Source: Nitrospinaceae bacterium (GTDB lineage: Bacteria > Nitrospinota > Nitrospinia > Nitrospinales > VA-1). Taken from it: a stretch of DNA of 43,479 nt. Of this stretch, positions 28,816 to 37,870 are shown piece by piece; position 1 is the stretch's first letter, and each line of letters opens with the position of its first letter. The notes beneath the pieces are model-generated. The model saw only the letters and a program-made list of their open reading frames with translations. It was not told the DNA's origin and did not search any database. Where the stretch lies: positions 1 through 43,479 of the forward strand of contig JALPWY010000011.1 of the NCBI GenBank assembly GCA_023271875.1. The letters run 5' to 3'. Position numbers and translations under genes: made by a program.

Positions 28816-29937
28816 ATGAATAAAAAAATTTTAGTGACAGGTGGCGCAGGGTTTATAGGATCCCATACGGTCGACGCCCTCATTGAAAGAGGTGACACGG
28901 TTCGTGTGTTTGATAATCTTAATTCGCAAGTGCATGGCATATCAGCAGAAAAACCTCTTTATCTTCATAAAGATGCAGAGTTTGTTCGGGGTGACATGCG
29001 TGAACGCGATAGTTTACGAAAAGCCATTGAGGGGATAGATATCATCATTCATGATGCCGCTGAAGTTGGGGTGGGGCAATCAATGTACTCCATAGATCAG
29101 TATATTTCTACCAATGTTGGCGGGACCGGTATTCTCTGGGATATCTTGGTCAATGTCAGCAACAATGTAGAAAAAGTTTTGGTTGCAAGTTCGATGAGCA
29201 ACTACGGTGAGGGCCGATATGTTTGTCGTGCTCACGGTAAAATTTCCCCAAAACCTAGACCGGTAGAGCAAATGCAGGCAGAACAATGGGAAATGCTTTG
29301 TCCGACATGCGGACAACCCGCAACCCCGATTCCGACAGATGAAGATAAAGAAATGCATTGCACTTCCGTATATGCTCAAAGCAAAAAAGATCAGGAGGTC
29401 TACTCTCTCATGATAGGTGAGGCGTATAAAATACCAACTGTGGCCTGTCGTTATTTTAATTGTTATGGTCCGAGGCAGAGTTTAAATAACCCGTACACTG
29501 GTGCGGCAGCTATTTTTTCTTCGGCGATTAAAAATGGGAAAGCCCCTCTTATTTATGAAGATGGGCACCAGCAACGTGACTTTATTCATGTGAAAGACTT
29601 GGTAAGGGCTAAGTTGATGTTGCTAGATTCATCAGAATCAAACTACCAGGTGTTTAATATCGGGCGAGGAAAACCGGGATCAATTCTTGAAGTTGCTAAA
29701 GCTCTTATTGAAATTTTTGGGAAGTCACTAACACCAGATATAATTGGAAAGTTTAGGAATGGAGATATTCGCCATTGCTACGCTGACACTTCTAAAATTA
29801 GTGCCTTGGGGTTCGAACCTGAATTATCCCTTAAGGAAGGCTTGACAGATTTAGTGGCATGGGGTGATCAACAGACTGCAGTTTCTCGAATAGAAGATGC
29901 ACATCAGGAACTTGTGTCCAGAGGACTGATTGTTTAA
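28816..29937 (+). CDS. NAD-dependent sugar epimerase with Cys-rich insertion, possibly dTDP-L-rhamnose 4-epimerase type
   Basis: '[33 protein letters not shown]...YAQSKKDQEVYSLMIG...YFNCYGPRQSLNNPYTG'; insertion 'GEGRYVCRAHGKISPKPRPVEQMQAEQWEMLCPTCGQPATPIPTDEDKEMHCTSVYAQSK'. Confidence 0.8.
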   Translation: MNKKILVTGGAGFIGSHTVDALIERGDTVRVFDNLNSQVHGISAEKPLYLHKDAEFVRGDMRERDSLRKAIEGIDIIIHDAAEVGVGQSMYSIDQYISTNVGGTGILWDILVNVSNNVEKVLVASSMSNYGEGRYVCRAHGKISPKPRPVEQMQAEQWEMLCPTCGQPATPIPTDEDKEMHCTSVYAQSKKDQEVYSLMIGEAYKIPTVACRYFNCYGPRQSLNNPYTGAAAIFSSAIKNGKAPLIYEDGHQQRDFIHVKDLVRAKLMLLDSSESNYQVFNIGRGKPGSILEVAKALIEIFGKSLTPDIIGKFRNGDIRHCYADTSKISALGFEPELSLKEGLTDLVAWGDQQTAVSRIEDAHQELVSRGLIV

Positions 29938-30041
29938 AAAACAATAGCCGTTAGTTACAATTCTAAGCCTACCTACTTTATTTTAAATAACGAAATTAGA
30001 TAAAATTTCCTCCGAAATAGTTGTTGTAAATTGTACCTTTG

Positions 30042-30064
30042 GTATTAAAAAAGTTCTTTAATAC
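30042..30064. repeat. Inverted repeat GTATTAAA-aaagttc-TTTAATAC
   Basis: Read directly; 8-bp perfect stem, 7-nt loop, immediately followed by TATAAT at 30065-30070. Confidence 0.7.
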
Positions 30065-30073
30065 TATAATCAT

Positions 30074-32311
30074 ATGTACTCAATGCTTCAAGATTCGGGA
30101 AAGGTCATGTCCACAAAAAAGTTGTTTTTAATCGGAGGAATTTTTTATCTCTTATTTCTCCTATTGACTCCACTTGGGCTTTTCAACGATTGGATTCCAC
30201 CACTTACACATTCTGGGTACTACTCAGTAAAAACAGTCGATGGGGGTGATGATACTGCTTATTACTCTTATTTGCGGTCATTATTTTTCGACGGCGATCT
30301 GGATTTTATAGACGAGCGTTATTATGCTCATGTCAATCGTTTCAATTCAACCGGCTATGTTTTCAGCAATTGGCAGTTAGGCCAAGCGGTGCTATATCTC
30401 CCATTCTTTATAGTGGGGCATTTCTTTGCCTTGCTATATAGCGCATTGGGGTATCCGATTAAGGCCGATGGTTATTCATCACCTTATTTCGTAGCTACTA
30501 CGGTTGCATCGGCAACGTATTTATTTGCCGGACTCATGATCATGTGCCGGGTTCTTAAAAAAATTGTTGGCGAACGGATTGCAATAATCGCAAGTGTATC
30601 GCTTTGGATGGCATCCCCCTTATTGTATTACACCTTTATTCGCCAGCGAATGGCACATACCACTGAATTTTTTCTTGCTGCATTATTTGTAATGGCGTGG
30701 CTTCATTATCGGGGGTCAAATAAAAAACTTCATCATGCTGTTATGGGGGCTAGTCTAGGATTGCTATGCCTTGTTCGGCTGATAAATGCAAACTACGGGG
30801 TTCTTTATATCGTCGATGTCGTTTTCTTGTGGTTTGCAGGAAAAGGCTCTGCAAACTCTTCCAAGATAACAGATACTTTGCTGAATACCCTTTATTTCCT
30901 TGCCATGTTTTTGGTTTTTTTACTGCCCCAATTTGTAGCGTGGAATCAATTGAATGGATTCATTATTTCCCCTTATCTTGTGGAAACATTACATAGTCAA
31001 GCAATTGAAACATCAACTTCATCTACGATGCTTGGCAGTAAACTACAGGACCTTTTCTTTAGCGCAAAATGGGGGCTAGCAGTAGCTACTCCTTTATGGT
31101 TTGCCGGCTTTATTGGACTTTTGATTCCTGGTCCAGTTTCGAAAAGCATACGCGTTGCCTCCTTAGCGTCGCTAATTTCTTTGATAGTCGTTATGCTGTC
31201 TTTTGTGGAGTCGGATGCCTACGGCAATCGATATTTTATTGCCGCCGCAGTCTTATTTACCATCGGGTTAGCCAACCTCATGGGCAGATGTTTTAGAAAT
31301 AAAGTGATGGGTTATGCGACCATAGTTTTCATTGTGGCTTGTGTGATTAGCCAATATTTAATGATCGTTCAGTATAAGGTGGTCCTTCCATACAATCATC
31401 CGCATTTTTCTATTGAGGCTATATCGGGGTCGTTCCAGGTTTTTTTTAACCATCCGTTACTCCTGTTACGCTCGACTAATTTTTTTCGGTTGATGGGTTT
31501 TGAACATGAGGAATGGGATTATGTAGATGGCATATATTTATTGATGCTTCCATTAGCGCAGTTTGCTTGCGTGATAGGTGTCTTGTATTTATTTAGAAGT
31601 TCTATGCAGAATGCATCCGTCCTGAAAAAAATATTACAGCCAAAGAGTGTGGTTGTAATGGGAGTTTTAGCCAACTTGGTGTTGGTTGGAGTCGTTGGAA
31701 TTGCTGCCCCAGATAAATCTGAGCATGAAATAGAAAAACGGGCGACCTACAAACAATTTCTTTCTACTGGGGATGCATTTCTGGCTGAGGGGAATTTTGA
31801 ATCGGCACAGGTTTCATTTAACAAGGCCTCGGACATAATGCCTGATTTGTGGACGCCGTATTTTAAGAATGGGATTGTTTTCGGAAGTCAGAATAAATTT
31901 AAACAAGCCGAACAAGCTTATAGAAAAGGACTTGAGGTTTATCCGGACCACCCGTCTCTTCTAGCAAACTATGGAGCGACTCTTGCGGTTTTGGGAAAAA
32001 TCGATAAAGCCGAGCCTGTGTTACGTGCGGCTATTCGTCAATTACCAAATAATCCCAGCACATATAATTCATTAGCACAAGTTTATCTGAGGAAGAAGAA
32101 GCCTGAAAAAGCACGCGATATGCTTTTATTAGCAGTAACAGTGAACCCAGATTTTGCGACGGGGCATGCAAACTTGGCAATGTTATATGCTATGATGAAT
32201 CAACGAAACCAAGCTAAATTCCATTTTGGGAAAGCTCTTCAATTGGGCTTGAGGAATTCGGTGACGGACAATTTACATAAAATTTTGCAAAGTCCTCTTA
32301 AAAAACGTTAA
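30074..32311 (+). CDS. GT-C-like multi-TM protein with C-terminal TPRs
   Basis: 745 aa; TM region with 'DGGDDTAYYSYLRSLFFDGDLDF' loop, then TPRs 'WTPYFKNGIVFGSQNKFKQAEQAYRKGLEVYPDHPSLLANYGATLAVLGKIDKAEPVLRAAIRQLPNNPSTYNSLAQVYLRKKKPEKARDML'. The ATG at 30107 (after GGGAAAGG) is the likelier start. Confidence 0.75.
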   Translation: MYSMLQDSGKVMSTKKLFLIGGIFYLLFLLLTPLGLFNDWIPPLTHSGYYSVKTVDGGDDTAYYSYLRSLFFDGDLDFIDERYYAHVNRFNSTGYVFSNWQLGQAVLYLPFFIVGHFFALLYSALGYPIKADGYSSPYFVATTVASATYLFAGLMIMCRVLKKIVGERIAIIASVSLWMASPLLYYTFIRQRMAHTTEFFLAALFVMAWLHYRGSNKKLHHAVMGASLGLLCLVRLINANYGVLYIVDVVFLWFAGKGSANSSKITDTLLNTLYFLAMFLVFLLPQFVAWNQLNGFIISPYLVETLHSQAIETSTSSTMLGSKLQDLFFSAKWGLAVATPLWFAGFIGLLIPGPVSKSIRVASLASLISLIVVMLSFVESDAYGNRYFIAAAVLFTIGLANLMGRCFRNKVMGYATIVFIVACVISQYLMIVQYKVVLPYNHPHFSIEAISGSFQVFFNHPLLLLRSTNFFRLMGFEHEEWDYVDGIYLLMLPLAQFACVIGVLYLFRSSMQNASVLKKILQPKSVVVMGVLANLVLVGVVGIAAPDKSEHEIEKRATYKQFLSTGDAFLAEGNFESAQVSFNKASDIMPDLWTPYFKNGIVFGSQNKFKQAEQAYRKGLEVYPDHPSLLANYGATLAVLGKIDKAEPVLRAAIRQLPNNPSTYNSLAQVYLRKKKPEKARDMLLLAVTVNPDFATGHANLAMLYAMMNQRNQAKFHFGKALQLGLRNSVTDNLHKILQSPLKKR

Positions 32312-32337
32312 TACAAAAAGTTTCAGGGTCGAATGTA

Positions 32338-32490
32338 ATGGATGAAATTGATTATTTCCCTAAACGTGATAAGTTTAAGGTTCAAAAAGATGTAGGTTCC
32401 GATTGGAACAAGCTTAAAAAACAAAAAATTAACCAGCCTGGCAAAGTCAAACCTTCCAAAACCTCGCCTGAGGGAGAAGAAAAAAAATAG
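32338..32490 (+). CDS. Small Lys-rich hypothetical protein (50 aa)
   Basis: ATG-TAG ORF: MDEIDYFPKRDKFKVQKDVGSDWNKLKKQKINQPGKVKPSKTSPEGEEKK. Absent from the supplied ORF track (below its length cutoff); sits between two co-directional genes. Confidence 0.4.
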   Translation: MDEIDYFPKRDKFKVQKDVGSDWNKLKKQKINQPGKVKPSKTSPEGEEKK

Positions 32491-32608
32491 CTAACACTAA
32501 CAAAATTAAAATTTTCTGTTACATACTGTTATGTGTTCTTGTTTAACGCGGATATATAACCTATCATATATTATATAATTCAGAATAGCCCAATCAAGGA
32601 GCCGCCTC

Positions 32609-33955
32609 ATGACGCGTGTTCAGCGTACGTGCAAGTTTCTACTGTTAACTTATGTTGTTTCTTTAAGTGTAGTTATTTTTTCGGGCAACGTTTTAGCCAA
32701 CGTATCAGAGTTACTCTCGCAGGGAGATAATCATCGCTTGATGAAAGATTATCCATTAGCAGAGAAAGCCTATACAGACGCGTTGGCAAAAGAGCCAAAG
32801 AATTATCGTATTTTGAAATCTCTAGTTGAGGTTAAGGTTGAACTCGGGAAATATGCAGAGGCAAAACCCTTAGCTGAAAAAATTCTTTCGCGTAAGGTTA
32901 TAATGCAAAAAAAAGTGAAGGTTTTTGTGGTAGGCCAGTCAGATATTTTGGCAGGGGTGATTTCTCCTAAAACACGCACTCCTTATCATATGGCAGAATT
33001 AGTTGACGAGACAGTAGTTACTGCTCAGTCTGGGAAGACGAATATGAGGAACTACCTCGATAATAAAGCTAAAGCTACAACTCCTCATTATCGTCTGTTT
33101 TTTTTAGCGTCTGGGAAAATGAAACTGATCCCAAAAAGTGAAGTTAGAATCGAGTACGTTGGTGTCCCACGCTTAGACTATGAAAGAGTTCAAGAACTTT
33201 TTTCGAAAATACAATCCAAACTTATAGACGCTTCTGATACGACAACAAAGGTTGAAATGGTTTTAGTAGAAGGTGGTTGCTTTAATATGGGAAGTGATAA
33301 AGGCGCTCTTCTTGAAGGCCCTGTTCATAAAGTTTGTCTGTCTTCATTTAAAATAGAGAAACATGAAGTTACACAAAAATTCTTTCAATCTGTAATGAAG
33401 ACCAACCCATCCCGATTTGTATCCGCCGATCTCCCGGTCGAAAGTGTTACTTGGCAGGAAGCAAATCAATACTGTAAAAAAACAGGAAAGAGATTGCCCA
33501 CGGAAGCGGAATGGGAGTTCGCTGCACGTGGCGGAACAACATCAGAGTACTATTGGGGAGAAAAATTTGAGCCATCAAGAGGAAATTTTTGCGATAACAA
33601 TTGTGACATGAATGTTCGAGTTGCGGATGCATCTGATGGTTATAAGTATACGGCTCCCGTTGGTAAATTTCCACCAAACCCACTTGGGATCTATGATATG
33701 TCAGGTAATGTTGCTGAATGGGTAGCCGATTGGATGGATCCCGAACAGAATTATTATATAGTTAGCCCCAAAGATAATCCTTTGGGACCAACGCGAAAAA
33801 ATGCCCCTGACTTTGATGGAGGAGCGAATGAGAAAATTTTACGCGGAGGCTCCTGGGGAGGAGGGATAGAAACATTACGTTCTGCATGGCGTAAGGCCTT
33901 CTTCAGAAGTTACCGGTTTGAGAATCTGGGTTTTAGGTGTGCTAAGGATATATAA
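32609..33955 (+). CDS. Exported TPR + FGE-sulfatase (SUMF1)-domain protein
   Basis: Signal peptide; N-terminal TPR-like helices; 'MVLVEGGCFNMGSDKGALLEGPVHKVCLSSFKIEKHEVTQKFF...PVESVTWQEANQYCKKTGKRLPTEAEWEFAARGG...ILRGGSWGGG...LGFRCAK'. GGAGCC upstream. Confidence 0.9.
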   Translation: MTRVQRTCKFLLLTYVVSLSVVIFSGNVLANVSELLSQGDNHRLMKDYPLAEKAYTDALAKEPKNYRILKSLVEVKVELGKYAEAKPLAEKILSRKVIMQKKVKVFVVGQSDILAGVISPKTRTPYHMAELVDETVVTAQSGKTNMRNYLDNKAKATTPHYRLFFLASGKMKLIPKSEVRIEYVGVPRLDYERVQELFSKIQSKLIDASDTTTKVEMVLVEGGCFNMGSDKGALLEGPVHKVCLSSFKIEKHEVTQKFFQSVMKTNPSRFVSADLPVESVTWQEANQYCKKTGKRLPTEAEWEFAARGGTTSEYYWGEKFEPSRGNFCDNNCDMNVRVADASDGYKYTAPVGKFPPNPLGIYDMSGNVAEWVADWMDPEQNYYIVSPKDNPLGPTRKNAPDFDGGANEKILRGGSWGGGIETLRSAWRKAFFRSYRFENLGFRCAKDI

Positions 33956-34000
33956 ATTATAAGTCTATCTATTTGTATGATTTTTTTTGTTGGCCTGTTT

Positions 34001-35527
34001 TTAGTTTTTCTTCAGCTCGGTTTTTAAAATTTTTCCTGTTGCATTTTTGGGAAGTTCATCCATGATTTGGTAGTAATCTGGAACCATGAATGCTGGGAGA
34101 TTTTTTTGACAAAAAGATTTGAGTTCACTTTCAATCGTTGTTGCTTCAGGCCTCAATGCAATGCAAACCTTCACTCGCTCTCCGGCTCTTTCATCAGCTA
34201 CTCCTATGGCCGCAACCTCTGCGACAGCAGGGTGATTCATTAATGCATTCTCAATCGCCAGTGGAGATACATTTTCTCCAGCTCGTATTATCAGGTCTTT
34301 TTTTCTTCCCGCTGAGATAAAGAGTCGATTTTTTTTATCAAGGTGGCCTAGATCGCCCGTTTTCAACCAACCATCTGAAGTTATCGTCTTAGCTGTTTCT
34401 TTAGGAAGGTTCCAATATCCCTGCATGACAGTTTTTCCGCGGACTAGGATTTCACCTACTTCTTCTGATGATTTTTCTTTCCCTGTTTCGTCAATGATCT
34501 TCACTTCTACGTTGGGAACAATAGGCCCGACTGAACCAGGAAAGCTTCCATTTTTGAAGGTATTGACCGCGATAACAGGGGAAGTTTCTGTGAGACCATA
34601 CCCTTCAATTACCGAAACTTTGAGTGTTTCTTCTACCTTTTTAAGCAAAGCTCGGGGAAGGGCAGCACCTCCTGAGATACAGTATTTTAGGGAGGAAACA
34701 TTGTAACCACCTCGGGCGAATAGATCGACTAGAAAAGTGTATATAGTCGGTACCAGAGGAAGAATAGTTGCTTTGTGCTCTTCAATGCTTTGAAGAATGG
34801 ATTTAGGTGCAAATTGTTTTAGAAGAATGAGTGTGCCGCCTACTCTAAAAACCATCAATGCCATAATATTGCCGAATGAGTGGAACAAGGGTAAAGCCAC
34901 AATGATTCGGTCGTCGGATGTGATTGGAATATGAGTTAGAGTGTCCCGGCTATTTGCAAAAAATTGGGATTCATTAAGCATCACTCCTTTAGGCTTTGCT
35001 GTTGTTCCTGAAGTATATAAAATTATGTCAGGAATAGAGTCCATTCTGTTATGACGTAATTTTGCTTTAGAACGGGAGGCATTGTTCAGAAAGTTTTCAT
35101 ATTTTAGTGAGTTACTTCCGAGTTTCATGGGGTCGGTAGGGCCAACCACAATTTTATTCTTAAAAGTTTGAAGGAATGAAATGGTTTCCGGTTTGATGAA
35201 TGCTGAATCAATAATAATAGAGTCGATACCCGCGTCTTTAGTAATGTAGATTAAATCTTCGGGTTGCAATAGAAAATTATAGGGTATGACGGTGATACCT
35301 TTTAAAAAAGCACCCATCAAGGCCACTAAATATTCTTTTTGATTCAGGCAAAGTAGCCCAAGTTTGCTTTGCGAGGTTAATTGTAAATTGATCAATCCTC
35401 CCGCAAAACGCTCAACTTGTTCGAGCAGTTGTTCATAGGTGATGGTGGATTCACCGTCAATTATCGCTGGTTGGTCGGGGGTTTGTTCTGCGTGATCCCG
35501 GATTAAATTATAAAATTCAAGAGCCAT
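34001..35527 (-). CDS. AMP-dependent synthetase/ligase (long-chain acyl-CoA ligase-like)
   Basis: 'IILYTSGTTAKPKGVMLNESQF...EGYGLTETSPVIAVN...DGWLKTGDLGHLDKKNRLFISAGRKKDLIIRAGENVSPLAIENAL...PKNATGKILKTELKK'. Confidence 0.93.
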   Translation of the reverse strand: MALEFYNLIRDHAEQTPDQPAIIDGESTITYEQLLEQVERFAGGLINLQLTSQSKLGLLCLNQKEYLVALMGAFLKGITVIPYNFLLQPEDLIYITKDAGIDSIIIDSAFIKPETISFLQTFKNKIVVGPTDPMKLGSNSLKYENFLNNASRSKAKLRHNRMDSIPDIILYTSGTTAKPKGVMLNESQFFANSRDTLTHIPITSDDRIIVALPLFHSFGNIMALMVFRVGGTLILLKQFAPKSILQSIEEHKATILPLVPTIYTFLVDLFARGGYNVSSLKYCISGGAALPRALLKKVEETLKVSVIEGYGLTETSPVIAVNTFKNGSFPGSVGPIVPNVEVKIIDETGKEKSSEEVGEILVRGKTVMQGYWNLPKETAKTITSDGWLKTGDLGHLDKKNRLFISAGRKKDLIIRAGENVSPLAIENALMNHPAVAEVAAIGVADERAGERVKVCIALRPEATTIESELKSFCQKNLPAFMVPDYYQIMDELPKNATGKILKTELKKN

Positions 35528-35538
35528 AAATTTCTTTC

Positions 35539-36444
35539 TTAAGGGTTAGCTGAAAAACGGGCGTAAAACCCATTGGGTAGTTGAAGACCTGATCCAGTAT
35601 CGTAAATCGACATGTCTCCTGTTTGAAAAACTCCAGAGTCAGGCGAGATCAAAAACTTGATCAACATATTTTTTAGAGTCAGAGAGGACACCCCGGGAGA
35701 ATGCGTGGTTAATAAAATAAACTTAGGAGAATCCGATAGAATAGTTTTGCACAAGCTTAGCAATGTAGTCATTTGGGTTTCTATATTCCAAACTTCTCCC
35801 TTAGGGCCTCGCCCAAAAGATGGAGGGTCCATGATGATGGCATCATACTTTCGGTTACGGCGATATTCACGTTGGAGAAATTTTTCAGCATCATCCACTA
35901 TCCAGCGGACCGAGCAATCAGCGAGTCCAGAAGATTCTAAATTTTTTCGCGCCCAAGTTACGGAAGTTTTAGAAGCGTCTAAATGCGTGACATTTGCCCC
36001 ATTTGCAGCAGCCGCCAATGTGCTTGCCCCGGTATAGCCGAACATGTTAAGAACATTGGGTTTATTGCCGTTAAGCTCCTTGACTTGGTTTGCAATCCAG
36101 TCCCAGTTTTGGACTTGTTCGGGAAATAATCCCAAATGCCCAAATGAGGTGGTCTGAACAGTGAAAACAAGGTTTTGAAATCGGAGTGGCCAGCCATTTT
36201 TTGGAACTGGGTTGCGAAAGATCCATTCGCCACCTCCCGTTGATTTTCCTTTGTGGTGACGGAACTCACCGTTGGCTTTATCCCATTCACTTTCAGGTAA
36301 TTGCGGAGGCCAGATAACCTGGGGGGAAGGGCGAACAAATATGTAAGGTCCAAATCTCTCTAGTTTTTTGAAGTTTCCGGTATCCAATAGTTGGTAATCG
36401 AATTCTTTAATTGGGCAAGGATTATTAGAGAAGGTGGGTTTCAT
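35539..36444 (-). CDS. Class I SAM-dependent methyltransferase (RlmI-like/rRNA methyltransferase type)
   Basis: 'VLNMFGYTGASTLAAAANGANVTHLDASKTSVTWARKNLESSGL...RKYDAIIMDPPSFGRGPKGEVW'. Confidence 0.85.
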   Translation of the reverse strand: MKPTFSNNPCPIKEFDYQLLDTGNFKKLERFGPYIFVRPSPQVIWPPQLPESEWDKANGEFRHHKGKSTGGGEWIFRNPVPKNGWPLRFQNLVFTVQTTSFGHLGLFPEQVQNWDWIANQVKELNGNKPNVLNMFGYTGASTLAAAANGANVTHLDASKTSVTWARKNLESSGLADCSVRWIVDDAEKFLQREYRRNRKYDAIIMDPPSFGRGPKGEVWNIETQMTTLLSLCKTILSDSPKFILLTTHSPGVSSLTLKNMLIKFLISPDSGVFQTGDMSIYDTGSGLQLPNGFYARFSANP

Positions 36445-36514
36445 AATAGTGTGTATTTCATCCCACAGGACTTAGTACGATTATTAAAAAGAGATTATAT
36501 CTGAAAATATATTC

Positions 36515-37870
36515 ATGACGATAATTATAGCAAAAATTTTATCTATGATGAGGGTCGGTCTTTTAAGTGTTCTTGCAGTTCAAGTTATTTTTTTTATGTC
36601 CTTGGGTTGTGTGAAAAAAGAAGAGGTCGCAAAAAAGAAGCGTGAATTTTCTCTGCCAGTCCAAATCGGTAGGATCATTATCAAAGATGTGACGGACCAA
36701 GTTCGTACAGTTGGAAACATTCGTGCAGAACAACGCGTGATCATCAACTCAGAAGTAGCAGGGCAGATTACGAAAGTTGAAGTAAGAGAAGGCGATATAG
36801 TCAAGAGTGGCGATCTTTTGACACGAATAGACTCTAGAGAATACGAACTTGAGGTAGAAGAGCTTGAAGCAGAATTGTCTGCCGCTAAAGAAGAATTTAA
36901 AAAGGCGATTGAAGGCTTACGACCAGAAGAAAAAGAAAAATTATTGGCTAGGGTTAGAGTAAATGAAAGTGCTTTCGATTTAGCTATTAAGGAACAGGAT
37001 CGGTTCCAAAAGTTGGTAAAAGATGGAGTAACCGCCCAATCGATTCTTGATGAGGTAAATGACAGAGCTCAGCAAGCTAAGGAAAAACTTCGTGAAAGTA
37101 GGGCGGCATTTGAAGCTGCCAAACAATCTCGCCAGGAAGATATTCAGCAACTTAGGGCAGAAGGTGAAGGGATTGTTAAACGGCTAGAGATGGCGCAACT
37201 CAATTTTTCGAAAACGCTAATTCACGCGCCATTTGACGGAGTGATCGTACATAAAAAAATTGAGGAAGGAGCTTTTTTAAAAGCAGGATCACCAGTTTTC
37301 GAAATGATCAGTTCTTCCCGTTTAAAAGCAGTTCTTGAAATACCTCAATCACATCGCAATAAATTGAAGAAAATGAAAGGCATTGATTTTTGGATTAAGG
37401 AGCTTGGTCTTAAATTTAAGCAGAGTGGTAAGTTGCGAGTGATACCAGATGCAGATATTTACTCTGGCAACATACGCGCCCAGATGGAATTGCATCGACC
37501 TAACCGTGCCTTGTTCCCTGGACTTACGCTGGTAGGAATTATGAACTTTGGTGTCCGTAAAAATGTAATGCATGTTCCTTCCGTTGCTCTGGTAATCAGA
37601 GAGAAGGGAACCGTTGTTTATGTAGTTAAAGAAAGCAAAGCGCACCTTGTTCCTGTAAGGGCTTATAAAGAGCGGAACAAACTTATCGAGATAGATGATT
37701 TTACGAATCAACTTTCATCAGATTCAGAATTAATTCTTAGAGGATCAGGCGCTGTATTTCCTGGTGCAAAAGTATTCCCCACTAATCTGGAACCTGAAGC
37801 AAAAACTGATTTTAATACTTGGCCAAAGCAAAATAAAAATAGAACAAAACCTGATCAACCGGAAACCTGA
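36515..37870 (+). CDS. RND efflux periplasmic adaptor subunit (lipoprotein, MFP family)
   Basis: Lipobox 'MSLGC'; 'VRTVGNIRAEQRVIINSEVAGQITKVEVREGDIVKSGDLLTRID...LIHAPFDGVIVHKKIEEGAFLKAGSPVFEM'. Confidence 0.92.
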   Translation: MTIIIAKILSMMRVGLLSVLAVQVIFFMSLGCVKKEEVAKKKREFSLPVQIGRIIIKDVTDQVRTVGNIRAEQRVIINSEVAGQITKVEVREGDIVKSGDLLTRIDSREYELEVEELEAELSAAKEEFKKAIEGLRPEEKEKLLARVRVNESAFDLAIKEQDRFQKLVKDGVTAQSILDEVNDRAQQAKEKLRESRAAFEAAKQSRQEDIQQLRAEGEGIVKRLEMAQLNFSKTLIHAPFDGVIVHKKIEEGAFLKAGSPVFEMISSSRLKAVLEIPQSHRNKLKKMKGIDFWIKELGLKFKQSGKLRVIPDADIYSGNIRAQMELHRPNRALFPGLTLVGIMNFGVRKNVMHVPSVALVIREKGTVVYVVKESKAHLVPVRAYKERNKLIEIDDFTNQLSSDSELILRGSGAVFPGAKVFPTNLEPEAKTDFNTWPKQNKNRTKPDQPET

